From the NCBI GenBank assembly GCA_040387035.1, contig JAZKEN010000051.1:1-32780 (forward strand): DNA of 32,780 bases, given 5' to 3'. The DNA comes from Methylotenera_A sp040387035. Its GTDB lineage: Bacteria; Pseudomonadota; Gammaproteobacteria; Burkholderiales; Methylophilaceae. A program made the translations under genes and the position numbers. Positions 8,064-14,996 of the stretch are shown here, piece after piece (position 1 is the stretch's first letter; every line of letters begins with the position of its first letter). Below the pieces are notes generated by a model. It did not search any database. It was not told the origin of the DNA and was given only the letters and a program-made list of their open reading frames with translations.

Positions 8064-8082
8064 CCATGAATTAACTTCATGG
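8064..8082 (-). promoter_or_regulatory. Small hairpin in the fabF leader
   Basis: CCATGAA (8064-8070) and TTCATGG (8076-8082) form a 7-pair stem with a 5-base loop, 22 bases before the fabF start on the minus strand. It has no U-tract, so it is not a terminator. It might protect the mRNA end left by termination or processing at the acpP-fabF hairpin, or tune fabF translation. Its function is inference. Confidence 0.4.
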
Positions 8083-8127
8083 ATAAATTGAAGATTGAAT
8101 TGCATGAAAAATGACTACTCAACAAAA

Positions 8128-8154
8128 TTCAGCCCTCATATCGAGAGGGCTGAA
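8128..8154 (-). terminator. Hairpin between acpP and fabF (attenuator)
   Basis: TTCAGCCCTC (8128-8137) pairs perfectly with GAGGGCTGAA (8145-8154) over a 7-base loop. On the minus strand the stem is followed by TTTTG, a short U-run. It is 20 bases beyond the acpP stop. It would let acpP be made in excess over fabF, as expected for the abundant acyl carrier protein. The partial U-run suggests partial termination. Confidence 0.7.
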
Positions 8155-8174
8155 AATTGCAGGGTATATTTGAA

Positions 8175-8411
8175 TTACTTAAGGTTTGCGTTGACGTAAT
8201 CAATCGCTTGCTGCACGGTCGTGATTTTTTCCGCTTCGTCATCTGGAATTTCACAGTCAAACTCTTCTTCAAGTGCCATTACTAGTTCCACTGTATCCAG
8301 TGAATCAGCACCCAAATCATCTACAAATGATGATGCATTTTTTACGTCAGCTTCGTTTGCGCCTAATTGTTCACAAACGATTTTTCTTACACGTTGCTCG
8401 ATGTCAGACAT
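8175..8411 (-). CDS. acpP: Acyl carrier protein
   Basis: A 78-residue acidic four-helix protein that carries growing acyl chains as thioesters. The phosphopantetheine attachment serine is Ser37 in the hallmark GADSLDTVEL. The rest (MSDIEQRVRKIVCEQL, VMALEEEFDCEIPDDEAEKI, AIDYVNANL) is typical of AcpP. It starts with ATG, with AAAGGGG about 8 bases upstream. It lies between fabG and fabF with long spacers on both sides, a likely own promoter (8456-8483) and a downstream hairpin, consistent with separate high-level expression. Confidence 0.98.
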   Translation of the reverse strand: MSDIEQRVRKIVCEQLGANEADVKNASSFVDDLGADSLDTVELVMALEEEFDCEIPDDEAEKITTVQQAIDYVNANLK

Positions 8412-8455
8412 CTAAATACCCCTTTGATTAAAAATTAGCTTCTAGCTAAGTGCGT

Positions 8456-8483
8456 ATTCTAACAAAACTCTAGAATAAAACAA
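8456..8483 (-). promoter_or_regulatory. Putative sigma-70 promoter for acpP
   Basis: On the minus strand TTGTTT (8478-8483) and TAGAAT (8456-8461) are spaced by 16 bases, about 45 bases before the acpP start. The -10 box matches consensus at five of six positions and the -35 at three. It follows the hairpin at the fabG end, where a new promoter would be expected. Confidence 0.5.
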
Positions 8484-8510
8484 AAATGCTTTTTAAATAA
8501 AATAATAAAT

Positions 8511-8533
8511 GCCTAGGTACCATTCACCTAGGC
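8511..8533 (-). terminator. Hairpin overlapping the fabG stop codon
   Basis: GCCTAGGT (8511-8518) pairs with ACCTAGGC (8526-8533) across seven bases. The stop codon TAG of fabG (8528-8530) lies inside the stem. On the minus strand the hairpin is followed by ATTTATTATTTTATTT, a loose U-rich tract. It may act as a weak terminator or attenuator, one that a ribosome terminating at fabG would melt. Confidence 0.55.
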
Positions 8534-9277
8534 CATATACATGCCACCATTGACATGAATAGTCTCACCGGAAATATAAGCGGCATTGGGTGACGCTAAA
8601 AATGCCACTGTTGCAGCGATTTCCTTTACATTGCCCAAACGCGCCAGCGGCACGCGTTCTAGCATTTTAGTCTTGATTGCTTCAGGCAGTTCGGCCGTCA
8701 TGTCGGTTTCGATAAAGCCAGGTGCTACGCAGTTAACGGTAATATTGCGGCTACCTACTTCTGAGGCCAGTGATTTGGTAAAGCCACTCATACCGGCTTT
8801 GGCCGCGGCATAATTGGTTTGACCCGCATTGCCCATGTGCCCTACTACGCTTGAAATGCTGATAATGCGGCCTGTGCGCGCTTTCATCATCGGGCGCAAA
8901 ACCGCCTGGCTCATACGGAAAACCGATTTCAGGTTGGTGGAGATCACCGCATCCCAGTCATCATCGCTCATACGCATCAATAGTGTGTCGCGTGTAATAC
9001 CGGCGTTGTTCACCAAGATTGAGATATCACCGAATTGGGCGGCAATTTCTTTTAAAACCGCTTCTACTTGGGCTGCATCATTCACATCCAATGCCATACC
9101 AGCGCCTTTAATACCGGCCTGCTGGAAACTGGCTTGTATACTTTCAGCGCCACTGGCACTGGTTGCCGTGCCAATCACTGTTGCGCCTTGCTGACCAAGT
9201 TCTGCGGCAATCGCAGCACCGATGCCACGGCTTGCGCCAGTCACTAAAGCAATTTGACCATTTAATATATTTGACAT
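8528..9277 (-). CDS. fabG: 3-oxoacyl-ACP reductase
   Basis: A 249-residue short-chain dehydrogenase that reduces 3-oxoacyl-ACP with NADPH. The cofactor motif TGASRGIG is at 13-20, NNAG at 90-93, and the catalytic Ser143, Tyr156 and Lys160 lie in ISSVVG and YAAAK. The ending GETIHVNGGMYMA is the FabG signature. It sits between fabD (26 bases upstream) and acpP, the usual place, which separates it from the many look-alike dehydrogenases. Confidence 0.96.
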   Translation of the reverse strand: MSNILNGQIALVTGASRGIGAAIAAELGQQGATVIGTATSASGAESIQASFQQAGIKGAGMALDVNDAAQVEAVLKEIAAQFGDISILVNNAGITRDTLLMRMSDDDWDAVISTNLKSVFRMSQAVLRPMMKARTGRIISISSVVGHMGNAGQTNYAAAKAGMSGFTKSLASEVGSRNITVNCVAPGFIETDMTAELPEAIKTKMLERVPLARLGNVKEIAATVAFLASPNAAYISGETIHVNGGMYMA

Positions 9278-9303
9278 TAAGTAAACCTTTTAACTAATTG
9301 ATT

Positions 9304-10236
9304 TTAATGATTAGTAACGAATTCAGTGATGGCTTCGTTTGACACCAATGCAACGCAGGGCAACTCTGCAACAATACGCTTAGTAAGTCCGGTCAGCACT
9401 TTTCCCGGGCCACACTCTGCACTGCCGGTGATACCATTAGCATAAATCGCCTGCACGCTTTCTACCCAGTGCACCGCGCTATAAAGCTGGCGCACTAAGG
9501 CCTGTTTGATTTCATCCGGATTCATATGGCTGGTTACATCCGCATTATGAATAACCGGTATTTGTGGTGTTTGCACAGATACATTTGCTAGGTAAGCAGC
9601 AAGCTTTTCTGCCGCCGGCTTCATCAAAGCGCAATGCGAAGGCACGCTTACAGGTAGCGGCAAGGCCCGTTTGGCGCCTTTTTGCTTGGCAATTTCCATG
9701 CCGCGCTCAACAGCGGCTTTATTGCCTGCAATCACTACCTGGCCGGGCGAATTTAAATTGACGGCTTCGCAAACTTCACCTTGTGCGGCCTCTAAACACA
9801 CCGCGCGCACGGCTTCATCATCCAAACCAAGAATGGCTGCCATCGCCCCCACACCTTCAGGCACGGCGCTTTGCATCACTTCCGCACGGTATTTAACCAA
9901 GGGCAACGCATCGGCATAACTAATGGCACCCGCCGCAACCAAAGCAGCATATTCACCCAGGCTGTGTCCCGCGAAAATAGCAGGCGGCTTGCCACCTGCT
10001 TGCTGGTAAGCGCGCCAGGTAGCGATGCCAGCCGCCAGCATTAAAGGCTGTGTGTGCTGCGTCAAATTCAGCAATTCATTTGGCTCTGTCGCCATAGACC
10101 AAAAATCCACACCCAGGATATCGGATGCTTCAACAAAAGTTTGTTTAATAACAGGGTTATCAGAAAAGCCGCTCATCATGCCAACTGATTGAGAGCCTTG
10201 TCCAGGAAAGAAAAATGCTATTTTATTTGTCATCAT
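9304..10236 (-). CDS. fabD: Malonyl-CoA:ACP transacylase
   Basis: A 310-residue acyltransferase that loads malonyl groups onto ACP. GQGSQ is at 12-16, the nucleophile Ser92 in GHSLGEY, and the catalytic His201 in VPSHCALM. Length is normal. The gene begins ATGATG; the upstream sequence is AT-rich with only a weak ribosome site, because the 114-base spacer to fabH is filled by an inverted-repeat element (10266-10343). Confidence 0.95.
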   Translation of the reverse strand: MMTNKIAFFFPGQGSQSVGMMSGFSDNPVIKQTFVEASDILGVDFWSMATEPNELLNLTQHTQPLMLAAGIATWRAYQQAGGKPPAIFAGHSLGEYAALVAAGAISYADALPLVKYRAEVMQSAVPEGVGAMAAILGLDDEAVRAVCLEAAQGEVCEAVNLNSPGQVVIAGNKAAVERGMEIAKQKGAKRALPLPVSVPSHCALMKPAAEKLAAYLANVSVQTPQIPVIHNADVTSHMNPDEIKQALVRQLYSAVHWVESVQAIYANGITGSAECGPGKVLTGLTKRIVAELPCVALVSNEAITEFVTNH

Positions 10237-10265
10237 TTGTTAGTTTAATTTCTTAAAAGCTTTTA

Positions 10266-10343
10266 GCCACAGAGAAAAGCGAGCGCAAGGAGAAAACATC
10301 TATTGATTTTTCAAGGTTTTAGCCTTTATGTGAACTCTGTGGC
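10266..10343. repeat. Inverted-repeat element between fabH and fabD
   Basis: GCCACAGAG (10266-10274) and CTCTGTGGC (10335-10343) are perfect 9-base inverted arms around a 60-base interior. Beyond one mismatch the outer flanks also pair (TTTT with AAAA). The interior holds a GCGAGCGC-type segment and A/T-rich parts. Such CTCTGTGG-ended units are known to me as dispersed intergenic repeats in many environmental proteobacteria. No second copy occurs in this window. In the operon transcript it would form a long stem-loop just upstream of fabD. Confidence 0.65.
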
Positions 10344-10350
10344 AAAAAAA

Positions 10351-11310
10351 TCAGTATCGAATCAAAGCCGATCCCCAAGTAAAGCCGCCGCCAAACGCTT
10401 CCATCAAGATAATATCCCCACGTTTAATGCGCCCGTCTTTGACGGCAACATCCAGGGCCAATGGAATGGACGCAGCTGAAGTGTTGCCGTGTTTATCAAC
10501 GGTAACCACGACTTTATCCATGCTCATGTCTAATTTTTTTGCAGTCGCCTGCAAAATGCGGATATTGGCTTGATGCGGTACCAGCCAGTCAATATCACTT
10601 TTTTGCATGCCATTGGCAGCCAATGTTTCATCTACAATCTGGTCTAGTGTATTGACTGCCATTTTGAAGACAGCGTTGCCTTCCATAATGACCGTATCCG
10701 GACCATCAGCATTGCGCGGCACGTGCAGCATTTTTTCATAATTACCATCCGCATGTAAATGCGTGGAAATAATGCCCTCTTCAGTTGTGGCTTGTAAAAT
10801 GATAGCGCCCGCACCATCGCCCCACAAAATGCAATTGCCCCTGTCGGTGTAATCGGTAATGCGTGAAAACGTTTCAGCACCAATGACAAGCACACATTTT
10901 GCGCTACCGGCTTTTATGAAGTTATTCGCGGTTGCCAGCGCATAAACAAAGCCGCTGCATACCGCCTGGATATCAAATGCAGGACAGCCGGAAATGCCTA
11001 GTTTACGCTGCACCATCGTGGCAACGCTTGGGAATATCTTGTCTGGGGTAGTAGTGGCGATAACAATCAAATCGATATCGCTGGCCTGGATACCTGCACT
11101 TTCAATGGCGTTTTTCGCCGCGTTAAAGGCTAAGTCGCTGGTGAACTCATCCGCAGCGGCGATATGCCTTTCGCGAATGCCGGTTCGCGTAAAAATCCAC
11201 TCATCAGTGGTATCTACCATTTTTTCTAAATCAGCATTAGTTAAGATTTTTTGCGGTAAATAGCTACCTGTTCCTGCTATTTTCGCGCTGATAGAATTTA
11301 ATTTGGTCAT
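10351..11310 (-). CDS. fabH: 3-oxoacyl-ACP synthase III
   Basis: A 319-residue KAS III that starts fatty acid synthesis by joining acetyl-CoA and malonyl-ACP. Cys118 (in DIQAVCSGF), His246 (in VPHQANIRI) and Asn276 (in GNTSAAS) make the KAS III triad, which differs from the Cys-His-His of FabF. The N-terminal TDEWIFTRTGIRERHIA segment and the C-terminal EAFGGGFTWGSALIRY ending are characteristic. The start ATG overlaps the plsX stop by four bases. The downstream spacer to fabD carries an inverted-repeat element. Confidence 0.96.
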   Translation of the reverse strand: MTKLNSISAKIAGTGSYLPQKILTNADLEKMVDTTDEWIFTRTGIRERHIAAADEFTSDLAFNAAKNAIESAGIQASDIDLIVIATTTPDKIFPSVATMVQRKLGISGCPAFDIQAVCSGFVYALATANNFIKAGSAKCVLVIGAETFSRITDYTDRGNCILWGDGAGAIILQATTEEGIISTHLHADGNYEKMLHVPRNADGPDTVIMEGNAVFKMAVNTLDQIVDETLAANGMQKSDIDWLVPHQANIRILQATAKKLDMSMDKVVVTVDKHGNTSAASIPLALDVAVKDGRIKRGDIILMEAFGGGFTWGSALIRY

Positions 11311-12371
11311 GCGTTGATGCCTTCTTCCGCCAAATTATCTGCATTTAATGCGTTACTTTGTGGCTGCAAATGTTCAATTTCTAATTGTTCGGTGATGCGG
11401 CGCAATACGCCGCTGCGTGCTTCTTCAATGGCGACATGCAATGCATAATAAAACGCTAACTGGTCTGCACCGCCATGGCTTTTCACCACTATACCGCGCA
11501 AGCCTAAAAAGCTGGCGCCATTGTAACGGCGTGGGTCCAAGCGTTTTTTAAACGCTTTCAATACCGGCATCGCGCCTAAGGCCATCAGTTTGGTCAGCCA
11601 GTTTCTTTTAAATTCCATGGTTAAAAACTTGCCCATCATATGCGCCAAACCTTCAGTGGTTTTAAGCGACACATTACCGACAAATCCATCGCACACCACT
11701 AAATCGGTGGTGCCTTTAAAAATATCGTCACCTTCGATATTGCCATAGAAATTAAGGTGGCTGGCACGCAACAACTCGGCAGCCTGTTTGACCACTTCAT
11801 TGCCTTTAATATCCTCAGAACCGATATTTAACAAGCCTACCGTCGGATTCGCTTTATGTTCGACACAACTCACCAGCATGGCGCCCATCACCGCAAACTG
11901 TAACAGGTGCTCTGGTGTACAGTCTGCGTTGGCACCTAAATCCAGCATATAGGTCTTGCCTTTTTCTGAAGGCAATGAAGACGCAATCGCAGGCCTATCA
12001 ATGCCTGGCAGGGTTTTAAGTACGAAACGTGCCGTAGCCATCAGTGCACCTGTATTACCGGCGCTGACGCATGCATTAGCCTCGCCCGATTTGACCAGGT
12101 TGATGGCCACGCGCATGGATGAATCTTTTTTGTTTTTTAAAGCACTTTGCGGCGACTCATCCATTAACACGACTTCTGAAGCGGGATGAATACGTAAACG
12201 CGGGCTGACAGAAGACCTGTGCGCTTTGAGCTCCGCTTGGATAGCATCTTCCAAGCCTACTAGCACAATATTAAGCTGGTCGTCCTCTTTAAGCGCTTTT
12301 AAGGCTGCAGGAACAGTAACGTGAGGGCCATGATCGCCACCCATCGCATCAATTGCAATTGTAATATCCAT
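11307..12371 (-). CDS. plsX: Phosphate acyltransferase PlsX
   Basis: A 354-residue enzyme that makes acyl-phosphate from acyl-ACP, feeding PlsY and phospholipid synthesis. The start ITIAIDAMGGDHGP (residues 3-16), then SPQSALKNKKDSSM, SAGNTGALMA, DLGANADC, NIGSEDIKGNE and CDGFVGNVSLKTTEG are family signatures in order. It lies between rpmF and fabH, the conserved rpmF-plsX-fabH order. Two hairpins in the 192-base spacer before it may limit read-through from rpmF. It has four-base overlap with fabH. Confidence 0.96.
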   Translation of the reverse strand: MDITIAIDAMGGDHGPHVTVPAALKALKEDDQLNIVLVGLEDAIQAELKAHRSSVSPRLRIHPASEVVLMDESPQSALKNKKDSSMRVAINLVKSGEANACVSAGNTGALMATARFVLKTLPGIDRPAIASSLPSEKGKTYMLDLGANADCTPEHLLQFAVMGAMLVSCVEHKANPTVGLLNIGSEDIKGNEVVKQAAELLRASHLNFYGNIEGDDIFKGTTDLVVCDGFVGNVSLKTTEGLAHMMGKFLTMEFKRNWLTKLMALGAMPVLKAFKKRLDPRRYNGASFLGLRGIVVKSHGGADQLAFYYALHVAIEEARSGVLRRITEQLEIEHLQPQSNALNADNLAEEGINA

Positions 12372-12483
12372 TTAAGCCATTAGATGTAATGATGAAATGT
12401 TTGTCAATAAATTTAGGCAATCAATCATCTGTTGATGGGTTTCGTACTTAGGTTAATATACAAACGGTCTTAATGTGCAAACG

Positions 12484-12505
12484 CCGCACTTATTAAAGCA
12501 CGGCG
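12484..12505 (-). terminator. Hairpin in the rpmF-plsX spacer
   Basis: On the minus strand GCCGTGCTT pairs with AAGTGCGGC across a 4-base loop (two of nine pairs are G-U/U-G). It is followed only by GTTTG, so a terminator role is weak; mRNA processing or stabilisation of rpmF is as likely. Confidence 0.45.
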
Positions 12506-12536
12506 CGTTCAGTACAACTATTTGGTCAATCAAAAG

Positions 12537-12555
12537 ATTAGTCTAATAGACTAAT
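12537..12555 (-). terminator. AT-rich hairpin directly after rpmF
   Basis: ATTAGTCT (12537-12544) pairs with AGACTAAT (12548-12555) over a 3-base loop, 8 bases past the rpmF stop. The minus-strand 3' flank is CTTTTG. It is AT-rich with a short U-run, so at best a partial terminator that would allow read-through into plsX. Confidence 0.45.
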
Positions 12556-12563
12556 TAAAAGGC

Positions 12564-12743
12564 TTATTCGCCTTTTGTAGACAACACTTTACGACCACGG
12601 TAGTAGCCAGTTGGGCTTACATGGTGACGCAAGTGCGTTTCGCCAGTTGTTGGCTCTACGGCTAAAGGTGGATTGACTAAAAAGTCATGTGAACGGTGCA
12701 TACCACGTTTAGAAGGTGACTTTTTGTTTTGTTGAACTGCCAT
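12564..12743 (-). CDS. rpmF: 50S ribosomal protein L32
   Basis: A 59-residue basic protein. It starts with ATG at 12741-12743, with a GGAG ribosome site 9 bases upstream, and ends at TAA 12564-12566. The start MAVQQNKKSPSKRGMHRSHD, the middle HLRHHVSPTGYYRGRKV and the ending STKGE are diagnostic of L32. The zinc-binding cysteines of some L32 proteins are absent, which is usual in proteobacteria. The order yceD-rpmF-plsX-fabH is the one seen in E. coli and relatives, and links ribosome supply to lipid synthesis. A good promoter (12796-12824) lies just upstream. Confidence 0.97.
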   Translation of the reverse strand: MAVQQNKKSPSKRGMHRSHDFLVNPPLAVEPTTGETHLRHHVSPTGYYRGRKVLSTKGE

Positions 12744-12795
12744 GATAAAACTCCAAAAAATGCTTTAAGCAAATGCGTTAAATAGCTAATCCATA

Positions 12796-12824
12796 ATTGT
12801 AATTTAATTTGTGGTGAACTGCAA
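12796..12824 (-). promoter_or_regulatory. Putative sigma-70 promoter for rpmF
   Basis: Minus-strand TTGCAG (12819-12824) and TACAAT (12796-12801) are separated by exactly 17 bases, about 53 bases before the rpmF start. The -10 matches consensus at five of six positions. It lies in the 148-base yceD-rpmF spacer and would express rpmF and the fab genes independently of yceD. Confidence 0.6.
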
Positions 12825-12891
12825 ACATAAACACACTATCTAGCGGTAAATCGTGTAATTTCAATTTATTAGTGGGTCAATTGCCTAAAAA

Positions 12892-13401
12892 TTAAGACGC
12901 TTTATTCATTAAATCTTTCAATGCGGCAAAAGGATTGGGTTTTTCGCCGCTTTGCGTCACAAACTGCTTGCACTCACCTTGCTGCTCAGACGAATGCGTG
13001 GGTGCGATTGGAAACGCAATCAGCAGCTCATCTTCCACCAGTGCCGGTACCGACATGGCAGGCGAAATCTCCAGCCAGTCCAAATCGTCATTTTCATCAA
13101 ACTCTGCAGGCTCACTATCCGTAATCAAATAATCGAAATCCAGCTTGAGGTGGACTGTCATTGCGTTTAAGCAGCGCTGGCATGTCGTAGGCAATTGCGC
13201 ATCTATACTTAGATGCAAGCTGGGCAAGCTATATTTTTTGCCGGATCCAGCAAGCGTAAATTGAATGCTTGCTTCAGGCAAGGACGATTCCTGCGTAAGC
13301 AGCACATCAGAGAGCCTGTCCATTTCTGCAATATCCGTAGTAGCAGAAACGACTTGTTCTGATTGTGCGAATTCAAGGTTATTAATTGAGAGTGTTTTCA
13401 T
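12892..13401 (-). CDS. yceD: YceD family (DUF177) protein, 23S rRNA accumulation factor
   Basis: A protein of 169 residues from the ATG at 13399-13401; an upstream TTG would give 179 but has no ribosome site. The DUF177 mark is a CxxC motif in TTCQRCLNAM, followed by an acidic stretch (SEPAEFDENDDLDWLEI), then LVEDELLIAFPIAPTH and the terminal NPFAALKDL. E. coli YceD is needed for normal 23S rRNA accumulation; the mechanism is not settled. It stands directly upstream of rpmF as in most proteobacteria. It diverges from pycA across 148 bases. Confidence 0.88.
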   Translation of the reverse strand: MKTLSINNLEFAQSEQVVSATTDIAEMDRLSDVLLTQESSLPEASIQFTLAGSGKKYSLPSLHLSIDAQLPTTCQRCLNAMTVHLKLDFDYLITDSEPAEFDENDDLDWLEISPAMSVPALVEDELLIAFPIAPTHSSEQQGECKQFVTQSGEKPNPFAALKDLMNKAS

Positions 13402-13478
13402 AGTATTTAGTGAATAGTTTAAATTAAACAATACGATAGAATTTTAAGCGCTTGCTTGTTTTGCCGACAGTCCCAGCA

Positions 13479-13487
13479 TGTTATAAT
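13479..13487 (+). promoter_or_regulatory. Extended -10 promoter of pycA
   Basis: TGTTATAAT at 13479-13487 is a perfect extended -10 (TGnTATAAT). A partial -35 TTGCCG at 13461-13466 is 15 bases away, which is short but tolerated with an extended -10. Transcription should begin near 13494, leaving a leader of about 56 bases before the GTG start at 13550. Confidence 0.75.
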
Positions 13488-13549
13488 TGCGCAAAGTTCA
13501 GTGTAAAGCTGACAGTATAAAAGCTGTTGTAAATTCTTTAAGGGTTCAA

Positions 13550-14968
13550 GTGTTCAAAAAAATTCTTGTTGCTAATCGGGGTGAAATTGCAGTGCGTATT
13601 GTACGCGCTTGTTCCGAAATGGGTATCAAATCTGTGGCTATTTACGCAGAGGCCGATCGTCACGCTTTACATGTTAAAAAAGCCGATGAGGCTTATAACA
13701 TTGGCACAGACCCTGTTGCTGGCTATTTAAATGCGCATAATATCGTCAATGTGGCCGTCGCTGCCGGTTGTGATGCATTGCACCCCGGCTACGGTTTCTT
13801 ATCCGAAAACCCCGAATTGGCAGAAATTTGCGCGCGCCGTGGCATCAAGTTTATTGGCCCGGAAGCTTCCGTGATCCGTCAAATGGGCGACAAAATCCAG
13901 GCGCGCAACGCCATGACTAGTGCGGGTATTCCTTGCACACCTGGCAGCGATGGGAACCTGGCAAACTTAGATGAGGCAGTTAAATTAGCCAACTCCATTG
14001 GCTACCCTGTCATGCTAAAAGCCACCAACGGTGGTGGTGGCCGTGGAATTAGGCGTTGCGATTCTGAAAAAGATTTACTTACCAATTATGACCGTGTGAT
14101 TTCGGAAGCCAGCAAAGCGTTTGGTAAACCGGAAGTGTTCTTGGAAAAATGTGTGGTGCACCCCCGCCATATTGAGGTGCAAGTGCTGGCTGACAGCCAG
14201 GGTAATGTGATTCATTTGTTTGAGCGCGATTGCTCTATCCAGCGCCGTAATCAGAAGCTGATTGAAATCGCGCCTTCACCACAATTAAGCCAGGCACAAC
14301 GCGACTATATTGGTGGCTTGGCGGTCAAGGCAGCTAAAGCGGTTGGTTACGAAAACGCAGGTACGGTTGAATTCCTGCTGGATTCTGACAATACGTTTTA
14401 CTTTATGGAAATGAATACCCGCTTGCAAGTTGAGCATACCGTGACTGAAACGATTACCGGTGTGGATATTGTGCAAGAGCAGATCCGCATCGCTTATGGT
14501 TTGCCGCTGCAATACAAACAAAGCGAAATCAGCTTCCGCGGTTTTGCCATGGAATATCGCATCAACGCCGAAGATCCTAAAAACGACTTTTTACCTAGCT
14601 TTGGTAAAATCACCCGCTACTATTCACCTGGTGGCCCAGGTGTGCGTATGGATGCGGCGATTTACACCGGTTATGTGATTCCGCCCTATTACGATTCGAT
14701 GTGTGCCAAGCTGACAGTATGGGCGCTGGATTGGGAAAGCGTTGTAGAACGCGGCCGCCGCGCCTTGGGCGATATGGTGGTGTATGGCGTTAAGACCACT
14801 ATTCCTTATTACCAGGAAATTATGAAGCATCCGGACTTTAAAAATGCAGAGTTCAACACCAGCTTTGTTGAGACGCATCCGGAATTGACCAATTATGCAA
14901 CCGAATTGCCGCCAGAACTGATTGCCGCTGCAATATCCGCTGCCATTGCTGCACACGAAGGCATTTGA
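13550..14968 (+). CDS. pycA: Pyruvate carboxylase subunit A (biotin carboxylase)
   Basis: A 472-residue ATP-grasp biotin carboxylase. It carboxylates biotin on the partner subunit with ATP and bicarbonate. It opens with VFKKILVANRGEIAVRI; the Gly-rich ATP loop NGGGGRGIRR is at 160-169, RHIEVQ at 206-211, and the catalytic block MEMNTRLQVEHTVTE at 286-300. I choose GTG at 13550 because AAGGG sits five bases before it. The longer TTG-started frame at 13487 would begin inside the -10 box of the promoter. The downstream gene is the biotinylated carboxyltransferase subunit, so this is a two-subunit pyruvate carboxylase rather than acetyl-CoA carboxylase AccC, which pairs with accB. Its role is anaplerotic supply of oxaloacetate. 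Confidence 0.9.
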   Translation: MFKKILVANRGEIAVRIVRACSEMGIKSVAIYAEADRHALHVKKADEAYNIGTDPVAGYLNAHNIVNVAVAAGCDALHPGYGFLSENPELAEICARRGIKFIGPEASVIRQMGDKIQARNAMTSAGIPCTPGSDGNLANLDEAVKLANSIGYPVMLKATNGGGGRGIRRCDSEKDLLTNYDRVISEASKAFGKPEVFLEKCVVHPRHIEVQVLADSQGNVIHLFERDCSIQRRNQKLIEIAPSPQLSQAQRDYIGGLAVKAAKAVGYENAGTVEFLLDSDNTFYFMEMNTRLQVEHTVTETITGVDIVQEQIRIAYGLPLQYKQSEISFRGFAMEYRINAEDPKNDFLPSFGKITRYYSPGGPGVRMDAAIYTGYVIPPYYDSMCAKLTVWALDWESVVERGRRALGDMVVYGVKTTIPYYQEIMKHPDFKNAEFNTSFVETHPELTNYATELPPELIAAAISAAIAAHEGI

Positions 14969-14996
14969 GAAAAGTATTTAATAGAAACGACTGATT

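Noticed and set aside
13487..13549. N-terminal extension of pycA by 21 codons
   Set aside because: The TTG would lie in the -10 box of the promoter, and the extension has no counterpart in biotin carboxylases.
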